Below, in pieces: positions 26,304 to 39,999 of a DNA stretch of 64,000 nucleotides. The DNA is from Chrysomallon squamiferum. Lineage: Eukaryota; Mollusca; Gastropoda; Neomphalida; Peltospiridae. The position numbers were made by a program, and so were the translations under genes. Below the pieces are notes generated by a model that saw only the letters and a list, made by a program, of their open reading frames with translations, was not told the origin of the DNA and searched no databases. How positions within the stretch are numbered: the stretch's first letter is position 1; every line of letters starts with the position of its first letter. The stretch lies in assembly GCA_012295275.1 (NCBI GenBank), contig CM022678.1:1022501-1086500 (forward strand). Reading direction: 5' to 3'.

Positions 26304-28123
26304 GAATAAGAATAATAAAAGTAATAATAATAATAATAATAATAATAAAAATAATAATGGCAACAAACACAATAAAATTAAATCCTTATTAATAGAAAAT
26401 AATTTCTGGAAGGAAACAATCATCAAGACAGGTAAAATAAATACAAGATATTTATACAAAACAATCACTCAGTGTAAGTCCAATATATTCCTCAAAATTG
26501 TTTTTAATAAAAATAACTAATCACCAAAAATAAATAAATAAATAAAATAAAAAAACAAAAAATCTTGTTTGATACAACTTATTGACAAAGAAAATAGAGA
26601 TAGTATTAAAATTTTATCTGAAATTAAATCAGTTTAAATCTACACTGATAGTTCAGTGTCAGCCAAAAATGTTTCGAATTGAAAATCACATTTATTTTAT
26701 TAATTATTCCCTATTTCACAATTATTAAATAAATATTCCTACTTAAAACTTACATTTATTTTATTATTCATTATTTTGTAATTATTAAAGCTATATATAA
26801 AAACTATCAGATGAATGAAAATTTACATTTGCTTTATCAATTTTGTTAGTATTTTCTGATAATTTATTTGAAATGTAAACATTATATGAATTTATCTTCT
26901 AATTAATAAGAGAAAAAATTTGAATTACATTTTATTTTACCATATAAATTTATATATTAAAACATGAATAAACATTTTGTAAAAAAAAATGTACATAAAC
27001 TCCAAATGAAAATTCAAGTTTACTTACTACAAATATATTAAAATTTGGATTTAGTATTATAGAACTATAGTGTAAAGAAGAAACCAAAAAACAAAAACAC
27101 TTTTACACAACATTACTTTCTTTTTACACTATACTACTTTTCTTAATTTAAATATAGTAAAATATTTAGTAATGCAAAATAATTTTGTAAACTAAAAAAT
27201 ATACATTAAATATTCTGCACTCTACTTTAAAAAACAACATTAATTATAACATCCTATTTAACATATATTTTCACACATAAAAAGTCTAATAGCAAATCAT
27301 CATCAATAATATAACAAATGTGATTTAAAAACTGACTGACTTTTCACTTTCTGAATAACCTGATCAAAATTGAAATCAGTATTACTGTTGTTTTATTATT
27401 GCTGGCCAACAAAATATTTCTTAACATTTTTTTTTCACTAAAATTAAAAATGAAGTGAAATTTTCATAAAGCCACAGGTATTATAATAGTTCTTGTTATG
27501 TTCAATACAAAAGATAATAAAAAATGTTGGAAGATGCACCAGCTATAAAATATGGTAACAGTATTTGTATAGAAACACAAACTATACAATATATGAATAC
27601 AATATTTGAACAGAAACAGCAGAGTGCACAGTACAGTAATGGAATATCTGAATAGAAACAATTTACAGTATCTAGATATACACCAGACTACACAGCAATA
27701 TAGTTACACAAATTTACACTGTATTTAATTCTGCATGACAATGAATTACTCACAGATCTTATTTTGAAAATGAGGTCTGGCTATGTATCAATAATTATAC
27801 TTTTGAATTGAAAAATTAAAGCTGTACACAGTATTTATCACAGCTAAATACATACACAACATTACACCAAAAATGTGCATAAATGAAGCAGCTCAAACTG
27901 AAACTACATCAGAAATCACTGTATTTCAGGATGAAGGATAACATTAAGACTTTGTACCATAGAATTTACAAACAAAATTTAGAGTATTGTGTTTGTTATG
28001 AACATCAGTTTTATACAAAAGTATAATTTCTGCACAACTTCAAAATCTTTTCACTAGCTGATCTTCCATTTAAAGTGATAGCCTGTGTACGTAATGTACT
28101 AAACTGAAAATTTCAGTTACACA
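25571..28123. repeat. Downstream region of receptor unit 2
   Basis: It is collinear with 11560-14379 of unit 1. It contains an AAT tract (about 26254-26356, interrupted) and AT-rich sequence. No separate gene is seen. It could carry the 3' UTR of gene 2, but no poly-A signal can be picked out in such AT-rich DNA. Confidence 0.7.
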
Positions 28124-31100
28124 TCAAAATGTATTTATGTTACTACCTTTACCACCATGCTCCAATAAATAGGAAACAATTTCCCTTCGGTTACTCTTAG
28201 CTTTGTCAAGAGGAGTCTCACCTTGACCATTTTTAACATTTACATCAACACCTTTTTCAATCAGTGCTATCAATATTTCAAGATTTCCATATTCAGCTGC
28301 CAAGTGTAAAACAGTATTGTGATCATTGTCTGTTAAATTAGGATCAGCTCCTTGTTTTAATAAATCCAAACCTATTTTGTATTTCTGAAACTTAAAAGCT
28401 GTAAAAAGAGGAGTTTCACCTTTTCTGTTCTGAACATTTACATAAGCACCTTTTTCAATCAGTGCTGTCACAATTTCTGCATTTCCACATTTAGCTGCCA
28501 AGTGTAAAACAGTATTGTTATCATTGTCTGTTAAATTAGGATCAGCTCCATGTTCCAGTAAAACCAAAACTAGTTTTTGTATAGAGGAGGACACATATAC
28601 CTCATAACGAGAAACATTTAAACAGTAGTATTTCAGAAATGTAACAAGAGGAGTTTCACCTTCTCTGTTCTTAACATTTACATCAACACCTTTTTCAATC
28701 AGTGCTGTCACAATTTCTGCATTTCCACATTTAGCTCCAAAGTGTAAAACAGTATTGTTATCATTGTCTGTTAAATTAGGATCAGCTCCTTGTTTTAATA
28801 AATCCAAACATATTTTGTATTTCTTCAACTTAAAAGCAGTAAAAAGAGGAGTTTCACCTTTTCTGTTCTGAACATTTACATCAACACCTTTTTCAGTCAG
28901 TGCTGTCACAATTTCTAGACTTCCATACTGAGCTGCCAAGTGTAAAAGAGAATTGTTATCATTGTCTGTTAAATTAGGATCAACCCCAAGTTCCAGTAAA
29001 AACAAAGCTAGTTTTGGTATATTAGAGGACTTATCTAGATCGTCAGGACAAACACTTAAACAGTAGTCTTTCAGATATGTAAACAGAGGAGTTTCACCTT
29101 CTCTGTTCTGAACATTTACATCAACACCTTTTTCAATCAGTGCTATCAATATTTCAAGATTTCCAGATTGAGCTGCCAAGTGTAAAACAGTATTGTTATC
29201 AATGTCTGTTAAATTAGGATCAGCTCCTTGTTTTAATAAATCCAAACCTATTTTGTATTTCTGAAACTTAAAAGCTGTAAAAAGAGGAGTTTCACCTTTT
29301 CTGTTCTGAACATTTACATCAACACCTTTTTCAATCAGTGGTGTCACAATTTCTGCATTTCCACTTATTCAGCTGCCAAGTGTAAAACAGAATTGTTATC
29401 ATTGTCTGTTAAATTAGGATCAGCTCCATGTTCCAGTAAAAACAAATCTAGTTTTGGTATATTAGAGGACACATCTAGATCGTAACAACAAACACTTATA
29501 CAGTAATCTTTCAGAAAGGTAAAAAGAGGAGTTTCACCTTTTCTGTTCTGAACATTTACATAAGCACCTTTTTCAATCAGTGCTGTCACAATTTCTGCAT
29601 TTCCATGTTCAGCTGCTAAGTGTAAAACAGAATTGTTATCATTGTCTCTTAAATTAGGATCAGCTCCTTGTTTTAATAAATCCAAACATATTTTGTATTT
29701 CTGAAACTTTAAAGCAGTAAAAAGAGGAGTTTCACCTTTTCTGTTCTGAACATTTACATCAACACCTTTTTCAGTCAGTGCTGTCAATATTTCAAGATTT
29801 CCATATTGAGCTGCCAAGTGTAAAACAGTATTGTTATCATTGTCTGTTAAATTAGGATCAGCTCCATGATCCAGTAAAAACAAAGCTAGTTTTGGTATAT
29901 AAGAGGACACATATAGATCGTAACGACAAACATTTAAACAGTAGTATTTCAGAAATGTAAACAGAGGAGTTTCACCTTCTGTGTTCTTAACATTTACATC
30001 AACACCTTTTTCAATCAGTGCTGTCACAATTTCTAGACTTCCATATTTAGCTGCCAAGTGTAAAACAGTATTGTTATCATTGTCTGTTAAATTAGGATCA
30101 GCTCCATGATCCAGTTTTAGTTTTGATATAAAACATATTTTGTAATGTTGAAATTTAACAGCTAGAAAAACAGGAGTTTCACCTTTTCTGTTCTTTACAT
30201 TTATATCAACACCTTTTTCAATCAGTGCTGTAACAATTTCTATATATCCATGCTTTGCTGCTAAGTGTAAAACAGAACTGTTTTTATTGTCTGTTAAATT
30301 AGGATCAGCTCCTTGTTTTAGTAAATACAAAAATATGTTGTAATGGTGAAACTCAACAGCTGTAAAAAGAGGAGTTTCACCTTTTCTGTTCTTAACATTT
30401 ACATCAGCACCTTTTTCAACCAGTGCTGTAACAATTTCTACATTTCCATCTTTAGCTGCTAAGTGTAAAACAGAACTGTCATTATTGTCTGTTAAATTAG
30501 GATCAGCTCCATGTTCCAATAAAACCAAAGCTATATTTCTCTTACAGGACGGAGATTCATCTTCAAAAAAATGAAATGGATTGTGTGTCCACAATGTAAA
30601 AAGAGGAGTTTCACCTTTTCTGTTCTTAACATTTACATCAGCACCTTTTTCAACCAGTGCTGTAACAATTTCTACATTTCCATCTTCAACTGCTAAGTGT
30701 AAAACAGAACTGTCATTATTGTCTGTTAAATTAGGATCAGCTCCTTGTTTTAGTAAATACAAAAATATTTTGTAATGTTGAAATTTAACAGCTGTAAAAA
30801 GAGGAGTTTCACCTAGCATATTCCTTATATTTACATCAACACTTTTTTTAATCAGTGTTGTCACAACTTCTATATTTCCAACTATTCCTGCTGAGTGTAA
30901 ACGAAAATTGTTATCATTGTCGGTTAAATTAGGATCAGATCCATGTTCCAGTAAAACCAAAGCTACGTTTATCTTAGAGGACACAGGTGGATCTTGTAAA
31001 AAATCACATTCATTGCATAGCAGAAATGTAAAAAGAGGAATTTCACCTTTTCTGTTCTTAACATTGACATCAGCACCTTTTTCAGTCAGTGCTGTCACAA

Positions 31101-34100
31101 TTTCTACATTTCCATCTTTAGCTGCTAAGTGTAAAAGAGAATTGTTATCATTGTCTGTTAAATTAGGATCAGCTCCATATTCCAGTAAAACCAAAGCTAT
31201 GTTTGTCTTACGGGACACAGGTATATCTCGGAAACAATGAAATTGATGGTATTTCAGAAATGTAAAAAAAGGAGTTTCACCTTTTCTGTTCTTAACATTT
31301 ACATCAACACCTTTTTCAACCAGTGCTGTCACAATTTCTACATTTCCATCTTTAGCTGCTAAGTGTAAAAGAGAATTGTTATCATTGTCTGTTAAATTAT
31401 GATCAGCTCCATGTTCCAGTAAAATCAAAGTTATGCTTGTCTTAGAGGACACAGGTGGATGTCGTAAAAAATGAAATGGATTGTGTGTCCACAATGTAAA
31501 AAGAGGAGTTTCACCTTTTCTGTTCTTAACATTTACATCAGCACCTTTTTCAATCAGTGCTGTCACAATTTCTACATTTTGATTCTTAGCTGCAAAGTAT
31601 AAAAGAGAACTGTTATCATTGTCTGTTAAATTAGGATCAGCTCCTTGTTTTAGTAAATATAAAAATATTTTGTAATGTTGAAATTTAACAGCTAGAAAAA
31701 CAGGAGTTTCACCTTTTCTGTTCTTTACATTTATATCAACACCTTTTTCAATCAGTGCTGTAACAATTTCTATATATCCATGCTTTGCTGCTAAGTGTAA
31801 AACAGAACTGTTATTATTGTCTGTTAAATTAGGATCAGCTCCTTGTTTTAGTAAATACAAAAATATGTTGTAATGGTGAAACTCAACAGCTGTAAAAAGA
31901 GGAGTTTCACCTTTTCTGTTCTTAACATTTACATCAGCACCTTTTTCAACCAGTGCTGTAACAATTTCTACATTTCCATGTTCAGCTGCTAAGTATAAAG
32001 CCGAATTGTTATCATTGTCTGTTAAATGAGGATCACCTCCTTCGTTTAGTAAATATAAAGCTATTTCTGGCCTGTGACACATCAAAGATACATGAAGAGG
32101 AGTTTTCTTATCAATGTTAATTGCATTTATTTCAGCACCTTTTTTTATTACTTCTTTCACAACATCTATGTCAATTTCAGAGGCTGTGTGCAATGCTGAA
32201 TTCTTGTTGTGATCTTTTATATTGATATCAGCACCATTTTCCACTAACAACAAAGCTACTTCCTTTCTGTGTGTCACTGCGTTTACAGCTTCATGAAGTG
32301 GACTTTTTCCCTTTCTGTTTACTGCATTGACATCAGCATTTCTCTTTATTAGTGATTTTATCATATCTAAGTCACCACGCAGAACTGAGATGTGGAGGGG
32401 CGTGTCTGAAGACAATAATTTTGAATTAATTTCGACATGAGACAACAGTTCGAAATCATTTTCATCTTCAAACATCTGAATCAAGTTCTGATTAACAGCT
32501 ACCTTCACATTAGGAACAGCTCCTTTATCAAGAAGACACTGAACAACATCTGCACTGTTAAACATCACTGCCACTTTCAGTACTTGACTTTTCTTCCAAT
32601 TCTCATCTCCATCATTACATCTCTGCTCAATGAGAAAATTCACTGTATCAGTGGCTCCCCATACTGCTGCTGCTAAAAGTACTTTATCTCTGTTCTCATC
32701 ATTTAAACAATCAGGTTTCAGTTTTACTATTTCTTTCATAACACCTGAATTACTCTGACAAGCAGCAATAATAGCAATGTCTTTAATTTTGTTTATTATA
32801 TCAATGGTAACCAGTTTTTTAAAAAGATGGCTTACATCAACAACTTCAGAAGTCTTCGAGTTCCAAAAATGCCATTTTCTTAAATCAAGTCTTACTTGGC
32901 TATGGAACCTAACCAATAACAGTTTAATGGCTTTTTCCTTGATTTCACTGTTGTGTTTCTCATTATTTATCAATTCAGCTAACAAACATGCAATCTGCAT
33001 ATTACCTGAACTAATAGAAGCAAGTAAAAGATCTGAATAGTCATTCAATTTCATTTCTTTTTCACAGTGTAACAGTTCTCTGAGTATGGGAACACTGTCG
33101 GTTTTTGAACAAGCAGCTACACCCAAGGAATCAAATGCTGAAGTAACACCTGATTTTAGCAAAATTCTGACAACATCTTCATCACCAAACAAACAAGAAA
33201 TATTCAAAAGTTCTTTTTTCAGATATGTTAATTTCATTTTACACAGATATTCAGTGAAAAATCTTGACAATGTTCTTAATCCCTTCACAATACATTCACT
33301 TTGAACAGAGGATGAAATTTCAAAATATGTTTCAGTATCCAAGTACTCGTAAATATAATCCTCTGAATAATTGTCAAGAAGACATGAAATATTGCTAAAT
33401 ATTTCATCAAGATTGTCTACATTTACAGATGATATACACAAATGTTCATGATTAGGTAGTTGTTGAAACAGTATTTCAGACAATTTATCATTAAAGTATT
33501 TCTCCTCTATGAGAAACTTGACAAACTCTTCATCTTTGAGTGATGGATGTGAAATAATGTCTTCGGCATTGGTTGATGCCAACAAGTCAGTAAATCTCCG
33601 AGCAAGAACATCAAAGCTGTTAGATTTCACAGTCATTGTAATGTGACTTTTGTTAGACACTCCAGGTGTCACAACATATTCTAACAACATTGAGACAGGA
33701 CACATTTCTAGCAACTCTGCTGCTTTCTTTGGAAACTCTGATGAAAAGATGAGAAACAATGAGTCAAACACTGACTGGTGAATAAATGAATATTTATTGT
33801 CATAAAACTTCAAATAGGTACCACACATTTCATCAGCTGTTTTCTTTATGTCTGTGAGATCAGTGTTTTTTACACTCCGACAGACTCGCTCTAGCTGTCT
33901 TACTAATTTCATTATGGCACTGTCAGAGTCATTTTCAAATGGGTCCAATAAATTAATGCTGAGACTGCCTTGTTGGAACAAAATCAGCAGTAGAACCAGG
34001 TACTTTATCCATGAACCAGGTAATTTATCATTTTTCAAATATTCCAGTTGTTGTGTGAGATATTCTACAGGATTCTCAAAAAACGCAACTCCTCTATTCT

Positions 34101-34730
34101 GTGCATCACTTGAATTAACATAATACACACACACCTGAGGAAATCCTAACTTTGTACATGAACAATAAATGACAGTCCATTTATCATCTTCTTCCATTGT
34201 AACATTCTTTTGTTCGAGATATGTGTTTAGAATTTCTAACTTCTCATCATCATTCAGACAACATTCATCGCTTTGCAGGTCAAGGAGATGATTTTCATTG
34301 AAGAGATCAAATTCGTTCAGACTGGCTATAATTTCTGTAAATATTTGTTTTCTTAAAGTAATAATACATCTCACACGCTCGTCTTTAACAAGACTCCACA
34401 CCTCTGGAAATAGCTGCTTCCAACACGACACAAAATCTAATACAAGATTAGTTTTACCAAATATGTCATCAATGAGAACAATACATGGTTTATCTTTAAA
34501 CACAGGAATGTATTTGAAATCAGAGTGATGAGTCACGATGTAAGGGTCTATTTTTTCTTTTTTCTCTATCTGTTTAATCATGTTCAGAGCTAGAGTTGTC
34601 TTTCCTGAACCTGGACATCCTACTACAATCACAACACCATTCTTTTTCAAAAGTGTTAGTCCTCTTTCTTCTGCTCTTGTTTCAACATAGACTCTCCAGT
34701 CAACTGTGTTTAACTGTGACCTGGTAGACT
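28124..34730 (-). CDS. STAND-type NTPase/ankyrin receptor, gene 2 main exon
   Basis: Best preserved receptor copy and likely an intracellular STAND NTPase sensor or adaptor. The exon opens at an acceptor (34731-34732) and reads 'VDWRVYVETRAEERG'. Counting from the codon at 34650, Walker A 'GCPGSGKTT' is at 11-19, Walker B-like 'IVLIDD' at 57-62, and Arg100 lies in 'IITLRK'. The long helical region is followed by ankyrin repeats from about residue 745 to the end. The frame runs to 29365 (1,761 codons). At about 29361-29366 two extra bases make a stop after 'VLHLAAE', and the array resumes at 29347 for 407 codons, ending in a C-terminal cap 'ETPLDKAKSNRREIVSYLLE'. The whole protein would have about 2,170 residues plus the upstream exons. 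The break may be real or an assembly slip. Modules come in at least three spacer types, unlike the uniform array of gene 1. Confidence 0.88.
30137..31980 (-). repeat. Higher-order duplication inside the gene 2 ankyrin array
   Basis: About 310 bp at 30137-30450 is nearly identical to 31666-31980, about 1.53 kb apart. Both encode 'VEFHHYNIFLYLLKQGADP', then '[20 protein letters not shown]' and 'ETPVFLAVKFQHYKI'. The modules between them are of other types, so a two-module block was copied as one. Confidence 0.85.
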
Positions 34731-35005
34731 CTGTATCAACACATTAAAATAAAATAATATCTATTATTGATATATTTTAAATATATTTTACTATTTAGAT
34801 ATAGATAATATAATTTTAAACTAGTCATCAGATGTGAAATTTTTAAAATAAAGCAGAAGTTTTTTGTTATAATTTACTTCATCAGAATTTAATGACTATA
34901 CCATATCACAGTTTTAGCTGGTGTAAAAGTAACATAATGATTATCTTCTTATAAATTAAATCTTACAGAAGTAACAAAAACAATAAAAAATAAATAAAAA
35001 TAAAC

Positions 35006-35038
35006 CTTTCATATGGGACGCTCGTCCATCAGTCTTTG
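35006..35038 (-). CDS. 33-bp exon of receptor gene 2
   Basis: The acceptor 'attatttcag' and a donor beginning 'gtttattt' flank 33 bases coding about 'KTDERASHMK'. Its phases fit both the 87-bp exon at 36359-36445 (ending ACC A, completed by CA) and the main exon at 34730. It is a short linker of unknown role. Confidence 0.78.
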
Positions 35039-35265
35039 CTGAAATAATATAAAAATAAAACAAGTAAATTTATATTATTGATGATGAGCAAAAGAGTATT
35101 ATTAAAGTGAAATGTACAGTTACTCTGTACTTCATTCATGGAACAATCAACATATAACATTATTATTATCTTTCTGATTTATTTTAGTAGAATTATTACT
35201 ACTAGTATTAAAACTACTGCTGTTGTTATTTCTCACTATTGTTACTTAGTTATTGTTATTGTTCA

Positions 35266-35303
<38 letters not shown>

Positions 35304-35410
35304 TTTTACTGTTTTTCAGTAGTTGCAAGTGAAAATAATGACATATATTGGCTTGATTAACACATGCTGAATTCTCTTAAAAAGAAAATCTAGATAAGAT
35401 TGATGGCACT

Positions 35411-35450
<40 letters not shown>

Positions 35451-36358
35451 CGGTGGGACGTCATAAGCACATAAGACAAAAGTGGGCCAACAAAACTGCG
35501 CTGGCGTAACATTTGTTATTATTACTGTTATTTTAATTATTATTTTATAAATATTAACAAATCATAAACTTCAAACATTTAGTTCCAAATTATAAGCATT
35601 CCTAGGTAGTCCATGACTTCAGTTTCTTCAAATTGTACGACGAGTGTTAGGAGGGCTGCTTTGGATCTCACAGATTTGGGAAATTTTTAAATACTGATTG
35701 GCCAGCATTAACATGTGTTATGACATTTTCCTAAGGAACTGTTCTTATCTGACTGATGCAGGATTATATTGTTCAATTTCACAACTTACAAGCATTATTT
35801 CTCAGATCCACATGTAGATCATACACTGCACACAGTATGAATAAAATCTGTCATTTGTTAGTATTATTGAATAAAACAATGTTTTAAAAAATGTGTAAAA
35901 TTCTTTATATTAAATGTAACTTTTTGCGTTTTTATACATATATACTAATGAGTATTTTGATGCATATTCTAATAAACAGGCAGGCAGGCAAAACAAAAGT
36001 TTCTGTTTTTGACTTGTCAATTAAATATTTTTAGTCTCATAATAGAACATTTCTAAAGTGAGATATATCTTAGTCACTCAGGCCAATGTTGTTGATGTGA
36101 TGAATGTCAGTTTAATTGTATCCATGAGCAATCTATCATTCAGCATAGCACAAAATGTTGTACAATCCTCATGTGAACTAAATGGTCGTTCACACAATTT
36201 GTGCACTCTTGGTAGTGGGTAGGCATATATGTGTGTATGCATTATGTCTGTGTTTGTTCATACACATATTTGGTCATACTGTTTGATGGTAAAATACTAC
36301 CAATTAATGTAACATACATTTCTGTTATCGATTAAAAATGTTTTGATTTTTAACTTAC

Positions 36359-36445
36359 TGGTTTTCACAGCTTCATCTCCTGATACACTACTTCTGTTAC
36401 TTGATAGATTTTCATCTGTTTTCATATTTACATTACATTCTACCA
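36359..36445 (-). CDS. 87-bp upstream exon of receptor gene 2
   Basis: The minus strand shows an acceptor 'tttttgcag', 87 bases encoding 'VECNVNMKTDENLSSNRSSV' and then 'SGDEAVKT', and a strong donor 'gtaagtta'. Joining to 35038 completes an ACA codon and keeps the frame. It is a Ser/Asp-rich linker, and no N-terminal domain is seen further upstream in the window. Gene 1 lacks this exon because that DNA is missing there. Confidence 0.7.
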
Positions 36446-37365
36446 CTGCAAAAAGAAAAAGAAGTTATTTAAAGTCAGAGCCTACAAGTGTTATTTCTAA
36501 AACTGTCTGTAGCTACATGAAGAGCATACAGTATCAAAAATGTGTGTTTATGTGTGTCTGTGTGTGTGTTTTTGCATATATCACCAGCTATTGCTAAAAC
36601 ATGCATACTGACATAAGATAATGAAAATGACAATTTTAGAAGCAGTTTCTAAAAACAAAGGTGAGAAAAATATCTAACTGCAGAGAATGTCACATATGAC
36701 AAGTGGGCTTTGTATTCTGGACAACATTAATGGGTTCAAGGAATTTAGTCAGTGTTTAATTTAATGAAAAATAAGTAATTTTGATATGGTAAAATTTAGC
36801 TATGTAGTTGCTGGAGGTCAGCACTGCAGTAAAATGACTTCTAAATAATTACTGAGTGAGACTGGTGATGTCAACTTGTCAGTTAATGAATCATGTTTTA
36901 ATTGTGAAGTTCACTGCTGTTTTATGTTACACCCAGTAAGATCATGTGCACCAAAACAGGATACAATTTCCATCAACTTTACAAATACACATACACACAT
37001 ATATGCATACACACACACATATATATATATGCATACACACACACACATATATATATACGCACATATATTTACATACATATACACATATACATACATATAC
37101 ACATATACATACTTATAAATATATACATACATACATATTCAATACATACACACACATACACAGACACACATACATACATACATTCTTCTCTGTACTTTAA
37201 TCCTAAAGTTTATGACAGTAAAGTCATTGTCATTGTCATTGTGACACTTGTAAACAAAACTTATTGTGGCACTTGATCATAACACAATCTCATAGAAAGG
37301 CAGTCATCAACAATGAAATGTCCAACAATATATACAAAACATACAAAATATGTAACATGTATGTG

Positions 37366-37418
<53 letters not shown>

Positions 37419-37471
37419 GTTAGAACATACAAACCAAACTCATAAGTACACGAAGTACATACACTGTTATT
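36446..37471. other. No recognised gene; CA/TA and GT tracts
   Basis: It contains the 36625-36690 block shared with 22070-22135, a CATA-type compound microsatellite (about 36988-37180) and GT/TA tracts (37363-37418). The first exon of gene 2 should lie somewhere upstream, but I could not find it with confidence. Confidence 0.5.
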
Positions 37472-37566
37472 AACTATACAAAAATTAGGATCTTTACTTT
37501 TGTGTACCAGAAGATATTTTCCTAAGATTTTTCCTCTCTTTCTTTCTGTTATTTTTATTATTATTA

Positions 37567-37611
<45 letters not shown>

Positions 37612-37952
37612 AAGTTTTAATTTCTTATTCTTTATTATCACTGTATATAGTAACAGAATAAAATGAAAAACACTGACTATTACACTAATATTATTGAAAT
37701 TGACTTAATTAGTCCTTCAGCTATAACAATCAGATGTGCAACAAATAAGAGACAAACACCATTTGTCCATTTTCATCCAAAACAACAATAAAATAAAAAA
37801 TAAAAAAACTACTTTTCATTTTGGATGCTTGTCCATCGGTAACGATTATAAAAATAAAACAAGTTTATATTACTGATGATGAGTACAAGAAAATGATTAA
37901 AGTGACCTGTACAGTTATTCATGGAAGTGTCAACATATAACATTATTATTAT
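37472..37952. repeat. Third receptor unit with the gene body deleted
   Basis: 37472-37775 matches the left edge of units 1 and 2 (LINE tail, then 'acaccatttgtccattttcatcca' as at 11650-11675). From about 37785 the sequence matches their right side instead: 37805-37952 aligns with 21058-21225 and 34998-35168, including a decayed version of the 33-bp exon. Roughly 9.4 kb present in unit 1 between these points is absent. At 37952/37953 the sequence changes abruptly to retrotransposon. Confidence 0.8.
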
Positions 37953-38567
37953 CCTGAATCAAGATTCTGATAGGGACCTTACGGAATCAAAAAGTGGTAC
38001 CAGTGATTCGGAAATTGAAAATGCTGAATCTGAAACAGGTTTAAAAATTCATGAAGAATCTGGAAGTAACACAACTGAATCAGAAATTATAAAAGCTGTT
38101 CTAGAAAATAAAGAGGTTTGCATTGGGGAAAGAAATGACAGTGATTTTGAACAGTCAATTTTCACGAGTATGAAATCTACGAAAAGCAGAAAAGAAATTC
38201 AAATTTCATTGGAACTCAGTGGTGTGCCATTCAAAGTGGAAGTAGATACAGGTCTTCTGTGTTGATGATTTCTAATAAAGAGTTATCAGGAAAGATTGAA
38301 GAAAAACAGTACCATTGAAATCAACATCGATTGTGTTGAAAACATACAGATGAAGTGGTGCCAGTCCTGGGGCAAATTGAGGTGATTGTTAAACATGGAA
38401 AGCAGAAAAAACTGTTACCTTTAATTGTGGTGAAAGGAAATGGACCAACTTTGTTTGGACGGAATTGGTTCCAAAACATTCAGTTGGACTGGAACCGTAT
38501 TAATTATTATGAAAACCTGTGGAAACCCTGAAAATTTGTTCAGTAGATATTAAATTTTTCATATGAG

Positions 38568-39900
38568 TTGGGAACAGTAAATGACATAAGAGCTCATCTG
38601 AAAGTGAAACAGGATGCTACTCCAAAGTTTTTCAAGGCTAGACCAGTACCTTATGCTTTGAAGGAAAAGATAGCTGATGAACTTCACAGACTTGATGCAG
38701 AAGGAATAGTAGAAAAGGTGGATTTTCTGAATGGGCTTCTCCTATTGTACCTGTTTTAAAAACTGACAGTACCATTTGCATTTGTGGCGATTACAAGATT
38801 ACCATAAATCCTGTGTTGGAAGTGCCGAGTACCCTTTGCCCACTGCAGAAGACATTTTCAGCAAACTCAATGGAGGACAAAAGTTCTCCAAACTGGATTT
38901 GTCACATGGATACCAGCAAGTGTTGCTTGATGAAGAGTCGAGGAACTATGTCACAATCAGTACTCACCTTGGACTTTATCGCTATACAAGGTTGCCATTT
39001 GGAGTTGCTGCAGCGCCTGCTATTTTTCAACAAACTATTCACAAAGTGCTTCAAGGGCTAAAAGGTGTAGGTTTTATTTTTGATGACATCATAGTCACTG
39101 GAAAGGATGACACCGAACACTTGAAACATTTGAAAAACACTTTGAAACGCCTAGAAAAATATGGAATTCAACCGAAAAGGTCCAAATGTGCATTGATGAA
39201 AGATGAAGTTGAGTACTTTGCATTTATTGTGAACAAAAATGGGATTCAACCTTTGAAAGAAAAGTTGAAGCTATTCTGAAAGTGCCTGAACCTAAGAACA
39301 AGAGTGAGTTGCAATCTTGGTTAGGTATTGTGAATTATTATCGCAAGTTTGTACCCAACACGTCAACAGTGGTGGCACTGCTAACAGCGTTGTTAACCAA
39401 AAAGACTCGGAGTGGAAATGGAGTGATGATTGTCACCAAGCATTTTTCAAAGTGGGAAAACTGTTAGCATCATCTAAAATTCTTGTCCACTATGACCCGA
39501 TGAAACCAGTAATGTTGGCAGTAGATGCATCTGCGCATGGTCTTGGAGTGGTAATATCACATGGAAATGAAGGATCAGATAGGCCAATAGCATACGCTTC
39601 TAGAACTCTGACATCAGCAGAACGCAAGTATTCCCAGATTGAGAAAGAAGCATTGGCAATAATTTTTGGAATACACAAGTTCCATCAGTACCTGTATGGT
39701 AGAAGATTTACTTTGTTCACAGATCATAAACCACTGACAATGATTTTGGACATAAAAAGAATATTCCTGTTCTGACAGCCTGTCGACTACAGCGTTGGGC
39801 TATTCAGTTAGCTGGATATCAGTTTGACATTAAGAACAGAAAAACTACCAAAAATGGAAATGCTGATGCGTTGTCCCGACTACTACTTCTGCAAACTGAA
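38568..39900 (+). pseudogene. Gypsy RT/RNase H, copy A, multiply frameshifted
   Basis: The RT core is visible: '[17 protein letters not shown]', '[16 protein letters not shown]' and the active-site strand 'FIFDDIIVTG'. RNase H follows, with 'LAVDASAHGLGVV' and 'FTLFTDHKPL'. Beyond the break shared with copy B (near 39258) it has private breaks: a lost T near 38724 and a lost C near 38825, both before the RT core, added AA near 39399 and a lost T near 39746. No full-length product is possible. Confidence 0.88.
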
Positions 39901-39999
39901 GAAATTTCTGAAAATGTGTTTTGGCATGAAGACAAGCAAGCAATGAGAAATCAAGTCAATGGATTACCTATCACTGCAAGAAATATTGCGAAAAGCAAC

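Noticed and set aside
30581-34528. Plus-strand open frames over gene 2
   Set aside because: Antisense shadows of the NTPase and ankyrin coding frame; no independent motif, start context or splice pattern.
36876-37276. Open frames rich in His/Thr/Tyr near 37000
   Set aside because: Translations of the CATA/CA compound microsatellite.
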